64,000 nucleotides of DNA from Cladorhizidae sp. MBARI D1340-BT2 (taxonomy: Eukaryota > Porifera > Demospongiae > Poecilosclerida > Cladorhizidae), in the NCBI GenBank assembly GCA_028752905.1, contig JAQNBH010000015.1:10549622-10613621 (forward strand), in the 5' to 3' direction. How positions within the stretch are numbered: the first letter of the stretch is position 1; each line of letters begins with the position of its first letter. This document shows, one piece after another, positions 44,695 through 57,100 of this stretch. The notes below the pieces were generated by a model. The model ran no database searches, was not told the DNA's origin, and saw only the letters and a program-made list of their open reading frames with translations. A program made the translations under genes and the position numbers.

Positions 44695-45599
44695 CCTCTC
44701 AGTGTGGTGGTCTCTTCCACAACCAGTGCATTTTGACCCGAATGCTGGGCACTCTGATCACCTTATTCGGGTTGGGGCGCTCCTGCCATGTCCTTTTCCT
44801 CCACAATAAGATTTCCTCCACAATAAGAGCAGATGTCCTCCTTTGGTGGGGGTACCTTCGCGTTCTGGGGTTTCTTCTGTCGCTTGTATGTGCTTCCCAG
44901 TGCTTTGGCTGATTGTGAGATGGACAGTCTCGATGCTGACCTCTTCCCAGCCTTCTTGGCTTCCACGAAACATAGGGCTTGTTCCACTGTCATCTCCTGG
45001 TTGGCGTCCCCGAGGAGGTCGATTTGTATCTCTGTGTCAGCGAGCCCCCTGCATAGTACATCTGCCACGTTCTCCTCGGAGTAATCTACAATGTGCCCAC
45101 ATCCACTGCATGGTTTCATGAATTTACATACACTTGCCTGTCCTCTCAGTCGTGCGCCGAATGCCCGTATCGGCCCATCGCAATCCTCTTTCATGCTATG
45201 GAGGGAGACTCGGGCGACCATGGCATTCTCTTCCCTCACTGCCAGTGCCTTCATGGAGGCGAATACCTTGTCCTCAGTCTTTCCGGCCGGCCAGTGTGCC
45301 CCCCGCGTTATGGGTGAGGTCCCTGCACAGCTGATCGTCGCAGCACTCTAGCAGTTGCATGACCAGGTCCGGTCCGACTAGCTTGGTGGCCCCGACGTAG
45401 TCACCCCACCTTGATCTGAAGTATGTCCAGTCTTCTGAGGTGCCTGCTGATGTGATGTCTGGCCTTTTCACCTTTTCCACCCCGGAGGCCCAGTCCTGTG
45501 GGTCATCGAGTGTGCTGACAGGAATGCAGCTGCCAGTACTGGGTCAACATCAGGTATGACATAGTCAAAATCGTCGAAGGGGCATCTCATCTCTGCCAT
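44690..45599 (-). pseudogene. E6 Gag
   Basis: The likely start is ATG at 45599 (MAEMRCPFDDFDYVIPDVDP). A frame break near 45510 is followed by EDWTYFRSRWGDYVGATKLV, LLECCDDQLCRDLT, AMVARVSLHSMKEDCDGPIR and NVADVLCRGLADTEIQIDLL. The first knuckle, CSYCGG, is disrupted by a 17-bp direct duplication (about 44790-44825) that shifts the frame; a second CTGCGRDHHTERMC lies near 44710. The duplication would uncouple Gag from the downstream frame. Confidence 0.82.
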
Positions 45600-45756
45600 C
45601 CTACATAGTGGTGTGCTCCAATTGGGGTCTGTTGATCTCTCTTGGTCGCCTCTTTCTGATAGGTGGGGGACCTCCTGGGCTCTTCAACGTGTTGTCCTTG
45701 GAGTCTGTGTACACATAGATAATAAGGGGATCGCCCTCTTTGGTCGTGATGCCACT

Positions 45757-45909
45757 GAATCAGAATTGGTAGTTCACGAATAGCAATGTGTATACAGACT
45801 GGCTAGTAACGTGATGCGCATGCATACATGTAGGACAATGATAATAGGTACGGATCGATTGTGTGTGAGTGTATGTTGTGTGTGAGTGTATGTAGTATAG
45901 TATTGTCTA
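45757..45909 (-). repeat. E6 5' LTR
   Basis: Partner of 40252-40397, with a small GTGTGTGAGTGTATGTT duplication. On the minus strand the next bases are TGGCATCACGACC, a possible primer site that I cannot assign to a tRNA. Confidence 0.86.
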
Positions 45910-45957
45910 AATTGTTATAAAAGGAAACAAGTCTGTATATACCCTGATTGACCACGA

Positions 45958-46007
45958 GATGACCCTTTACCATAAAAAACATACTGTATAAATGGTAAAG
46001 GGTCATC
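45958..46007. repeat. 16-bp inverted repeat
   Basis: GATGACCCTTTACCAT (45958-45973) and its exact complement at 45992-46007 with an 18-nt loop. A related short palindrome, GGTAAAGACCCTTTACC, is at 46674-46690 in a nearby element. Confidence 0.85.
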
Positions 46008-46600
46008 AAATGCCTGTCGTCAATCTTTTTTCCTTTCCTTTTTAACAGGTCAGTCCTCCATGAATATTCTAGTTCTATTTGTGTATATAAACATCTTTAA
46101 ATACCGGTGCCCCTTATGCATTACTGTATATAAAACTTTAAGAAAGAAGCGGATCCACTAATACTCAGGTTCTTTTGTAGGAAAGGGGTGTGGGTAAGAC
46201 TTCTTGTCAATGATGCAATTAAGCTAGCTCGCCAAGTATTTTGTATTGGAATTGGATAAAGAACGTTATTACCCAATACATGGCTCAAGCTATGCTATGA
46301 TCTATGCAGCTGAAATTGAAATGTGCGGTCAGTTGATTCAGTGACGAATAATCTGCTGCTAACAAATATTTGTGTGAGTACTAAAAATGCTATAGATTGG
46401 TTAGTTCTGAAGTTCTCATATGCAGTTTTGCCGAGTTCTTGAAGGAGGCTATAGCTGTGGCTGACCCTTATAAAAATAATGCATGATGTGGCTGTGCAGT
46501 GTACAAAAATTAGGTAACTGTTTGATCTCTGATTGCATGTTTGCTTCTTTGGGTTTGCCATGTCAGATTCTGGTAAAACACATGCTACTATATATATATA

Positions 46601-46622
46601 TTGGATTGACTGGTCAAGGGGG

Positions 46623-46658
<36 letters not shown>

Positions 46659-46771
46659 AGAGTGTACCTATGGGGTAAAGACCCTTTACCGAATATGTGG
46701 ATGTTGGATTTGTGGTTGTGATCTACATGAGTAGACCCATGCTTCCTTTGTTTTATGACCATTCAATCCAA
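46601..46771. mobile_element. MITE-like element with G-tract
   Basis: Starts TTGGATTGACTGGTC and ends GACCATTCAATCCAA, inverted ends shared with 54315-54457. The interior contains a 39-nt G-run (46618-46656, one A) and the palindrome near 46680. It may have TA/AT flanks. Confidence 0.65.
46618..46656. repeat. G homopolymer
   Basis: 38 G with a single A at 46625. It gives a false glycine-rich reading frame. Confidence 0.95.
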
Positions 46772-47756
46772 TGTTTTGTTTTGTTTTGTTTTTGTTCTTG
46801 GCATGTGTCAGAGGAGTAGCCAGGATTTTGAGCAGAGGGGGTGCTGAAGTAGCATCTTGATGACCATGTCCACTTTTGTTAAACCGCACCTTTTTTCAAC
46901 AATTACTATTATTATTATTACTTATAACAATGTTAGAATTATAATGAAATGGAGTTAGCAGTCAGCTTTAGTTAAATCTTTATCGTTTGAAATCACCTGG
47001 GATGGCCCTGAGCAAATTTGTCAATTACTGATGAAATGTCAATAGGGAAATGTCAATAGGAATGTTTTGATTGAAGTGGAGTAATCAACCCATTGAGCCG
47101 AGTATTACCCATTGTTTTACAAAGGGAAGTATTTATTCATTTCAGCCCACTAAAGAAAGTTCAGAACATCAGCTGGTCACAGGCAAGGTACATAAAATAG
47201 TCACCAATACCTTGATGTTTGAACTAACATGACAAAGAGCAACTGAAGGTGTGACAGACAAGCAAGATAGCCCATAAGAAGTCTTCTGCTCCTGCCATTC
47301 CATGTGCCAAGCCATTCCATGTGCCAACAATGAAACTCACTCTGAAAATTGACGGGGTAAGATCATCTTGACAAAATTCAGCCGTTTCTTGAAGTTTAGT
47401 GCTGCACTCTTCTGTACTGATGGTAACCAATATGGATGCTACAAAGTACATACCTTGTAAAGCTCTTTGACGATGAATCCTAAAATGGTCATCTAGTTCT
47501 GAAATCAAGTGGGAATAGAGATACTATGACAGTAATATTCACTTGGAGAATTGGCAGGAACATTGTCTTGTGATGCTGGTGGCTACAAAGTCTTGGCAAG
47601 GTATATATACTCCGAAACAGTTTCTCAGCAGTGTTGAACCATTGAGAGTGATGGGTATCTATATTTCTTCTAACATCATTCAAAGTTGAGGCCAATCTCG
47701 TCTACTGCTTCAACTACATTTTTTGCTTCAGTTTGAAGACTGGAGGTTAAGACTTA

Positions 47757-48175
47757 TGATGGTAGCAATAATACAATTTGAAGTTGATTATTGAGAAGGT
47801 GATTTTAATGTTATTATGTCAACTGAGAGTTCACTGAATTTATTTAAGGGAATCCTACGGTAGCAATAATAAAATTTGAAGTTGAGTATTGAGAAGGTGA
47901 TTTTAATGTTATTATGTCATTGAATTTATTTAAGGGAAACCTACGGTAGCAATAATAAAATTTGAGGTTGATTTATTGAGAAGGTGATTTTAATATTATT
48001 ATGTCAACTGGGAGTTCATTGAGAGTTTATTTATGGGCAGCAATAAAGTTGAGTATTGAGAAGGTGATTTTAATGTTATTATGTCAACTGAGAGTTCATT
48101 GAATTTATTTAAGGGAAACCTACGGTAGTAATAATACAATTTGACATTGATCATTGAGAAAGTGATTTTAATAAC
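47757..48175. repeat. satellite-like tandem repeat, about 5 units
   Basis: Units of roughly 75-105 bp share GGTAGCAATAATAAAATTTG, AAGTTGA(G/T)TATTGAGAAGG, TGATTTTAATGTTATTATGTC and AACTGAGAGTTCATTGAATT. It is an expanded form of the dispersed repeat at 27606-27720. Confidence 0.85.
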
Positions 48176-48189
48176 TACTAAGGGAATAT

Positions 48190-50290
48190 GTTGTGCTAAT
48201 TGCCAGCAAAAGGGTTCTGTCACCAGTTATCGAATCTGCACAATATACAAAGATAAAGTGACTGGAAGAGGCTGAGAATAGTTGCTGAACCATCGAGTTC
48301 AGCATAAGTCTTTTAACTTATTAACTACCTGGTTGTGTATCATCAAAGGACTTCTCCAGAATGCGCTGGTGTTTTAGATGAGCAAAATACATAAAAACTC
48401 GACCTAGAATACCCATCATGTTATGAATACTTGCTACCTCCAATGAATTAACAACTGCTATGTTTAAGCAGTAGGATGCACAATGTAGATATAGAGTGCC
48501 GGAGGGTATTGATATGTAACAATAGCTGCAGCTCGCCGTGTCCTACCACACATATTTCCCACGCCATCATAGGCTCGACCCTGCCACCTCATGAGATCTT
48601 AATTGCAATGTCTCAAGAACCCTAAAATCTTCTCAGCTAAGCAGGCACCGGTTATACCAGTATCGTATTCAAGGAATGTTGTCAGGGAAATCGACCACCC
48701 TGACTGAGAACACACCTTTGCACTCACCCCTGAACAACATGAGCAAGAGAGACATAGAACCTATGTATAGCCCAGATCAAACAGGGGAAGATATGAGCTA
48801 AGCAGATATTGTTGGGTCAACATCACAACCAACTAAACCGACTAACTACCGTACATCCGATGACTTCACATCAGAGCAGCTCTCGAACAAGACCATATAG
48901 GGTCATTTTAGGAGATAGAATATTTAGTGATAATTATGATGTTTTTCTGTTAGTATAAAAGGAATGATGTGTGCTAGCTAAGATTAGATACTGCAAACCT
49001 GAACTCCATTGAACTACTGCTACTTTAAGATAGGAATACTCAGAGACACTGGTATTCTATCAGCTTGTTTAATTATTGGATGTTTGTATCTCACTATGAA
49101 TACCTGAAATATTGTTATTCATTTAAGTAACTAATATCTGTTACTTGGGTATCCAGTCGTTCCAGAAGGGAGGGCTGAGTTTGGTTTGTATTGTGTGGCT
49201 CAGTAGGTTGACTGGGGGCAAATACTTACGACGGCGTACGTGGCAAGGATCGCTTGCACAGTTAGAACCTCTATGTCAAGGAAGGTTGCTTACGACGACA
49301 AGTGTGAGGAAGTCTTCTCTCACAAGGCTTTCATCAGGATGAACGTTCCTTATGACAAGACTCAGCTGCTCTCTATTAGCTAAGTCAGTGACCTCATCTG
49401 CTATTATTGTAAACCACGACTGGCTTTTTTCACATTCTGATCCATCCAAGAATGTCGTGGTTTTGAATATCAGCTGATGTATAGGTCTCAACAGTGGCAA
49501 GATGTTCTTATAGGACTTCATCGCCAAGGTCATGATTTGTTGATGTATGCTTCTCCATATCAGTGCCAGAACGATAGTGGCCACACAAGGGAATGTTTTG
49601 TTGCCCACACAAAACAACTGTATTTACAATAGATTTTAACATCTCTCCGTTGGTAGCAAACCTATCATCCCTAACCTTATCAAGTTGATATTGGAGGCTA
49701 GGCTGACATAAAGACACTAACAATGATCTAACGACTGCCAACTTGTGATGCTCCTTTTCTGAATGCTTACGTAGCAACCTAGCGCCTTGCCAAATTGTGT
49801 CAAAAGGCACTGAACTAAAAAGTCAGGCTCTGAGCTATGATACCCATACTGAGCAGCAAACAAAGCACAAGGGACACAAAACCCACAATTACTATATTAT
49901 ATGCTTGCCATGGGTACAGCCTTAACCATTGTGGTTAAAATGAGCGACCATTAGCAATCTTTGAAAATCTACCAAGTCTGAAATGATTGGTCAAGAACTC
50001 GATGTTAGGAATATCACCATTAGCTAAATTATCAATATGACTTGCTATATCTCTGCATTGCAACGTATCAGATTCCCCTCGAGGATATTTAGATCCAGGA
50101 TGATGAAACTGATCACTGTTACAAACATTTGATATTACATCATCACCATCACTTACAGAACAATCAATTCCCCCTTCAGCTTGTGATGATGCTGCCTGTG
50201 CTTTGAAATACTTGTACAGTGATATTGCAATAAAACGGCACCTGAATTATGGCCACTTGGCTTGCAGGAGTCAACAGTTTTCACTATACA
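48190..50290 (-). mobile_element. hAT-type transposase remnant (DUF4371-like), with solo LTR insertion
   Basis: Minus strand, right to left: LLRKHSEKEHHKLAVVRSLL, FATNGEMLKSIVNTVVLCGQ, QNIPLCGHY (49760-49570), then SQSWFTIIADEVTDLANREQ and LSLVIRNVHPDESLVREDFL (49440-49310). After the solo LTR come LEYDTGITGACLAEKILGFL (48675-48600), YDGVGNMCGRTRRAA-like sequence and LYLHCASYCLNIAVV (to about 48440). The pattern of IADEVTD, LRGH and HCxxHxLN marks the DUF4371/hAT group that also gave rise to several host genes. Many breaks; no terminal inverted repeats located. Confidence 0.82.
48680..49300 (+). mobile_element. solo LTR in the hAT remnant
   Basis: 621 bp, TGTCAGGGAAAT to TTACGACGACA, flanked by AATGT (48675-48679) and AGTGT (49301-49305). 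Transposase homology continues across it. A TATA-like GTATAAAAGG is at about 48953. Confidence 0.82.
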
Positions 50291-50429
50291 ATTAATCAAT
50301 TACTTTGAGGGGGTTGCTACATTGAGAGGGTATGTTGAAATGGACTTAGAACCAACTCACTATTCTGTAAGTAATTTCAAGCCAATTCCTCGTTATGTCT
50401 AATCTAGCATAATGTCATCATGATGACAT

Positions 50430-50580
50430 TATTGCCCTACCCTATCTTTTCCCCTAACCCATGGCCAATGCCCTACCCTATCTATTGCCCTAACCCTAGA
50501 TACTGCCCTAATACTATAAGGTTTAGCCATTGCTAAACCTTATAGTCATTATCCTAACCCTTTATTTATTATCTGTACAT
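50430..50580. repeat. degenerate CCCTAA-type repeats with perfect hairpin
   Basis: Several CCCTAACCC / CCCTACCCTA strings, then a 15-bp perfect inverted repeat (50513-50527 and 50532-50546, 4-nt loop, arm ACTATAAGGTTTAGC). Confidence 0.75.
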
Positions 50581-51159
50581 TATTGATGATGCGAGCAATG
50601 GTATATGCTAGGATTGTGACATTTTGTTGCCTTTGGCCTGATATCGATTGATCAGATCATACTACATTAAGAATATGGGAGGAGAGGGGAGGGGTGGTGG
50701 TGGGGGGGGGGGGGGGGATGCGCAGAGTATCATCTGGCTGAAGAAGTACAACTTGCAGATCTTGGGTGGATAAGGTAAGTTTTTGGAATTAAAAAATTCT
50801 TTTCACTGGGAGTTAGCAAGGTAAGGGGAAAAGGGAGAGCCTGTGACCCAAGGACACTCCCCCTCTGGATCCACTGGAGTAGTCCTCTACATTATTAAAA
50901 TTAAAAAATAACCTACCAAACACTAGCAATTAATATTGTGCCATTCTTGGAAACACAAATATGAGAGAAGTGTTATAATTGTTATTATAGAGGAGACATG
51001 AAACAAGAAGAAGTCATGTCTATGATTTCCGTAATAAAAGTCCTGTGTGCGTAAGAGTTCGTTTCACCTATCTGTAGTCGGTGGTGTTCCCTACTTGCTA
51101 CTGTTAACTCCTGCGTTAAGAAAATTCTTCCCATCAAAATCAGATTCCACGTACTAGGA
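50580..51159. other. upstream region of the TMEM179B-like gene
   Basis: Non-coding. It contains a G-run (50697-50717). No promoter element can be assigned with confidence. Confidence 0.5.
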
Positions 51160-54100
51160 ATGAACCTGATCGCATTCCTTCCCATGATAATTATGGTAGC
51201 TACCCAAGTTCAGACTCCAGCAAGAAAAAAGACTTCCTCCCGAGTACTTTTCACTTTCCTGTCAATTGGCATGCTAGTAGTGCTAGTAGTCTCTTTCATC
51301 GCTCTTGGCAGTTTTGGCAAGAAGCAAAGAGATGTTGCTAACTTCTACAGGGGATACGATACCCGCGCAGGAACCTGCATTCTTTATTCCAAATACTTGC
51401 GTCTGAACTCAGATAAAGTGGTAATCTTTCCTCATAGAGATGGTCCATGTGTGTTTGTTCTGTGGGGCTTGGTTTCTGTATCTATTACAGCATTCTCTTC
51501 TGTCATCTACTTGGTGTTGTTGACACTTCTTGGAGCTAAAATGTGAGTCAACATAATATAGTAGAAGCAAATATTGATAACAAGTTAAAGCGATATGTAA
51601 TGCATGAATGAAGCAAACAATGAGTCTGAGGTAACTTACAGAACCCCTTAGAAATGTTGACAAGGAATGAAGTTCTCCATAAACTCTCAGCTGACATAAC
51701 TATTAGATCTAACTTTCTCAGATACTCAACTTAAATCAATGTTTCGGCTTGAAGCTCTACTCTAGCCTTTATTAGGAATGACTATTCCTTGTACCAGTGG
51801 AAATGCAGATATTTTTCATTAGGAATAATTATTCCTAATGAAAGCTAGAGAAGCTAGCCAAAACTTCCAAGTAAATAAAAGAACACCATCAGCGAAACAT
51901 TGAGTGAATAAAATATCAAGCAAGTCATTTTAATGAAAGAATCTGTGACAATTGTGTCATGGACATTCACATACCCCCCCATATTTTTTTTCCTTTTAAG
52001 CACAGAAATCAGCCAAAGTGATAAAGTTACAATAGCAGTAGAAAAGCAGATGTTCAAAAGCTGGAGGATTATATTCTCACTATAGCACTAAGTGGCAGAG
52101 AGCAACAAATAAGCAAAACTGGCCATTGCTGGCGGTGGGTTCCCTGTCCCCTTTCCCCCTTTTTCTTAAAGTACATCAATTCCAATGCAGTTATGAAGAT
52201 GAATGTAAGATGTTTTAACCATCAATATTTCTGTCTCTGTGAGAGTAGAAACGCAATCTGTATTTAATAACTTCAGCTGATTGTGATATCTAGGTATATA
52301 TATATATAGCACATTATACAGCACTGATTATATGATAATTTTGGTAACTCTTTCTGCAGAATTTCTCCTCTGAGGATACTCGACTTGGTGGTTTCCTTTT
52401 CTCTTCTTCTTGTTTCATTCATAATTAGCATCACAATCACTACAGGGATCAATCAAACCTGTAGAGCTGTCAACCAGTAAGATATATCATAAGAAGGAAC
52501 TGTACTAATAAGCCAAGTATGTTTTGGATAGAAGGTACGGTCATAATCACGGTCATATCACTGACTTAAATATTGAGAAGATGGAATTAACTTTGTCAAG
52601 CCAAAATAATCCTGGCTTTTTAGTAAGAGTAATATAATTATAATCATGAACCATGTTGATTTTGCAATAGAGTTAATATATACCTATATGCAAGTATATA
52701 TGCAAGTAGCAGAGCTATGACCTAAGCTCTTAAAGTGAATGTGACACAACCAGCTATGTCAATACTTGTTGGTATCCTTACCTAATCTGACCTTAATTTC
52801 CCCCTCTCAGGCTGACAGTTGGCTATTGAGGAGGCCATAGCATGAGCTGTGTAACATGTGGCCTGAAAGTTTTTCACTGTCAATCTATGCTGTAGTAGGT
52901 GGGGGAAACCCTTTACCCAGTCCAACATTGATGACGCTCCTTTGAAAAAGTTTAAAGGATGGACAATTTTTATAGAAGATGGTGGGAGATTAAAGTAATC
53001 TTACAATAATCTTCTCAGCTAAAATATTCTTCTTAGCGCTTTAGTTATTTTTTGGGTCTTCCTAGCATGGCATTTTTCTGCACATTACCATTTGCCATGA
53101 GGGTGTCTTGTGGAGGAAAGACTGATGCGAATCCCTTCTACCATTTCCCACACAGTTAAATCAAATAAAAAGTGGCAGCCACCTTGCCTTCTCACTTACC
53201 TCTCGTGGTACTGGCAGGCAAGGTGCCTTCAGCACGAACTGCATGGATAAGTTGTTGGCTGGAAACTCTATTTTGTCAAACCATTGCTAATCGGTACAAA
53301 GTGCAGATAATGAATGAATGGAGTTAAGGGAAACCACTATGCCCAGCCAAGGTGTTACTACTGTGTCCACATTCTGGTACTCATTCTCTATGACCATTGC
53401 ACATTATTTTGTATTTTGTAATCCCGGCATACCGATATGACCTTTATGTCATTGCTATGTAACCTGACAGTGATGTCACAGGAACCTAGAAGATAGAATT
53501 GTTGAGTAAGCCTGCCAATCCTCTCTTAGAATATTTTACACACTCCAGATATGGCCGACTTCACCACCTTCCCAGGTCTTTAGTTGCCAAGTCATGCAGG
53601 GGTCTCTGACGATTGGTATAGTTGGCTCCAATACGGAAGTTGAGGTCACTGTACTTCTCCTGGTCCCTCATACACAGCTCCTATAAATCTTTGCCTTGTC
53701 AAGTATCGGTTATTAATGGCATCACTTTTGTGTAGACAGTAACCAAGATCTTTGGAGAATTAAAAAATAGCTGCTACATATTAGTCCTTTGGGGGCTCGC
53801 AGCTTCAGTACCCATTGTTTCATTTCTCCTGGTATTAGCAGCAACAATTTGCCTCCTTATATTTCTTTGCTGGAGTCTGGCAACAATAGTTGCTACCTCA
53901 GTCTCTCTAGCACCAAAGGTACTTCAACCAACTCAAACCAACAAGGCTAACTTTGGAGCGTGCACAGGGCATGACAATAGCTACCTCTTATCTAAACACT
54001 TGATGAATTAGCAGTGGCCTTACTACAGTGGTTTATTAGAGACCTTAGTATTATTTCCCATGATTAAAATCTTAGTTGGTAGTAAAATAATGATCCAATG

Positions 54101-57100
54101 CAGGCTGTTTTGACTTTTTGAAGGAAAACCATGCGTACCAGGTTCTGCTAGTGCATTGCATATACTAGCCATTCAATGACCTAAGTGAACCAGTCTGGCT
54201 TTGAAGTGTTTTATGAAGAATCAAAAAAGCACAGCATGTAGCTATCTTTTCACTGAAAAGAGATATCAGTTAGTACAGGAACAAAAATGCTTTATTTAAA
54301 AGCAGACAACTATATTGGATTGACATCTTAAAAAAGAAAGGAAACAACCATGTAGACCACAACAAATTCATTTAAAATACCAATCAAGATCGTCTAACTG
54401 GTTGCGGTCTACATGGGTACAGTCTTATTTCCTTGCTTGTTTAACAGGTCAATCCAAAACATTTTTGTTCTTGCTCCAAGTTGTTGTTTTGTTTTGTTGT
54501 TTCTGTATAATTATAGCTGAGAATGGAGAATTACATCAAGTGTGAGCTTCATGGCAGCTTTTTTATTGGGCCAATGTTTCAACCAAAATACTTCAGTCTT
54601 CATCAGGGAATAATAATTTAAAGCATTGGCAAAAAATCTGAATGAAAGAGAAATCAACAAGTGTTTGATGTCAGCAGATCATTGTATATTGTTGCAATGA
54701 CGTTCTCGAGATTCAACTTAAATTTATCACTTAATGTTTGGGCTAGTTGCTCTAGCTTCATCAGAAATAATGAGATTACTACTAATTTCTCAGAATTGCT
54801 ATCATAGTGTTCTAAATTCTCAACAAACACTCAGTGGACAGCACAGATGCAACAACTTTCTCGATAATCAACTCACTCAACGATAACCAACTCACTCAAC
54901 GATAACAACTCACTCAACGATAACCAACGATAACAACTCACTCAATGTTTATGGTTTCCAGCCAGTTGCTCTAACCTCATCATGAATAACTAATTTCTCA
55001 GTATTGCTATCATTGCGGTCTCTTAGATAAATCTCAACAAACACCCAGTGGACAGCACAGATGCAACCACTTTCTAATCATTTACTCATTCAACGCTTCT
55101 AGACAGTGATTTCATCAGGAATAATGTCAGTATTGCTGTCATAGCAGTCTCTCTCAACAAACTCTTAGTTGACATAGTGCAGATGCAATGACTTTTTGGC
55201 AATGCCAGTTTACTACATTAGCGAAACATTCAAGCTAGTTTGGTGCTGATATTGGATGAAACCACGATATTTAGGGAGCCAATGTGACTTTTAGCTGAGA
55301 TATGAGCTCTGTTTTTTTTGGTGTGTATGTGGTGAGGGCATCTGCTATTTTGAAATAGGAGTCAAACCAATATCTGTCAAAAATTCCACTTGCCTTGGAG
55401 GACACACATGCATCACAGTTCATGCATAATTCATAGAGCAAAATAAATAAATATATAGCAAACTAGCTGGTATTTAACTGCTTTTTTTAGTAGTATCTAA
55501 AGATAAATCCACCTTCAAGTTGACCTAGCTACTTTGTCATTGGGTTCAGCTATCGCTAGCTTTTGAGCTATGTAGCTAGATTTTAATGTTAGTGGATTCA
55601 CTCACTTGCTATAACATAACATATCCTCTATCTATATATGTAGTACAAAAGTTAAAACTAGATTTTCTTGTTTCATTTACAGTTTCGTTGTTTCATGCAG
55701 GGTTGCTTTTATTGGGAGGGGGAAGACACCTTCTGCCTCTTTGAAGTACCCCTGCTTCAAAGAAGGCAAGGAGTAGAGGTCTTCTCCAGAAAATTTATAT
55801 TTTTTAACTTCTCTGAGAATGATTCTGAAACTTGGATTGAAATTGGTCAGGGTGAATAGATGCATAATGATTTTCCCGATAATCGTACTCACTTGACATT
55901 TCAGTTAGATCCTCTAGTCTTCCTCAAGAATAATGGTTATTGCTATAGCACCTAGCGAGTTAGCAAATTCAAGTTGATATTAAGACATCTATGCTATGTC
56001 AACTGAGTGCATTGAGAGAACTGGCTGCACCATTAGTAGAGAAGAGAGAACTGGCTGCATACTCAGTAGAGAGGAGAGAACTGGCTGCACACTCAGTTGA
56101 GGAGAGAGAACTGGCTTCACACTCAGTAGAGGAGAGAGAACTTGCTGCACAGTCAGTAGAGGAGTGAGAACTGGCTGCACAGTCAGTCAAGGAGAGAGAA
56201 CTTGCTGTAGTGGCCAGCTCTTTGATTAATTAGTATTATACATAAACTAAATTACATGGATTGACTCGTTAAAAAAAGAAGGAAACAAAACTGTAGATGT
56301 AGACCACAACCATTTAAAATCATATAATGCCATTATCTTTATAATATTAGTATAATATTGGCATACATGCATAAAGGCTTATCCAACTGGCTGTAGTCTA
56401 CATGGGTATATATAGTCTTGTATCACTTCTTGTTTAAGGCCAGCGTTGCCCATTATTTTGAATTTTTTGACAATATTTTTTGGGGGGCTTATATCCTTTC
56501 TAAACATCTGTACAAACTGTCTTTCAAATTTGAAAACATTTGGATGCACAAGTCTCTAGTTATGGTAGATTTTATCCAGGCTCTCACTTACATTCAAAGT
56601 ACTTACAAAGTAGTGCCCAATATAGTAGTAGCCCAACTTCAATAGCGATTTCTCAGAAACATGTTTTTTTGAAGGTCAAGACAGATATCTCAAGGAAAAA
56701 TTTATGTATACCTGCTTCATTATATATCATTTTGTAGCTCTATCTTTGCTCTGCGATTGTAGCGTGGAGTTTTTCAATTTGGAAGTGCTAGTCCAATTAT
56801 ATAGTCATGTGTATATACCCTAATATGCCCATATTATTGTTGACCTTGTCATGAAAACTCTGTTAGTGTTGAGGTTAAAAAATTTCGCTGGAATCAAGCT
56901 TTAGTGGTTCCTCTACTACATCCATAAAAGGGAAGTGTGTATAGGGCATATCTTAGGAGAGGGACATTTTATTGTGACTCTGGTCAGAATTTTTCCAAAC
57001 CTCTATACTTTACTGAAACTTCTTATAAAGCACATCATTAGAAAGCTCTTGCAGAGAGCTGTATTCTGGTAAATAAAATGTAGGGGAAGAAGGACAACAA

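Larger units (their letters stand above)
40252..45909 (-). mobile_element. E6: gypsy LTR retrotransposon, conventional domain order
   Basis: Short LTRs of about 146-153 bp (40252-40397 and about 45757-45909) are flanked by AATTGT at 40246-40251 and 45910-45915, a likely target-site duplication. On the minus strand the order is gag, zinc knuckles, protease, RT, RNase H, integrase, the ordinary gypsy order and the contrast to E1-E4. Integrase is interrupted by a solo LTR (41442-41844). Small indels break most frames. Confidence 0.9.
46010..47756. other. non-coding region with a MITE
   Basis: No gene is supported. Other than the MITE at 46601-46771 it has an ATT microsatellite (46907-46922) and general AT-rich sequence. 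Confidence 0.55.

Noticed and set aside
46483..46734. Glycine-rich reading frame
   Set aside because: It is produced by the G homopolymer inside a MITE.
53736..53921. Inclusion as an internal exon of the TMEM179B-like gene
   Set aside because: The only acceptors give a phase that hits a stop after exon 2; it is kept as a duplicate remnant instead.
56011..56215. Regular 30-bp repeats that could suggest a CRISPR array
   Set aside because: The repeats are contiguous with no unique spacers, and the DNA is eukaryotic; it is a minisatellite.
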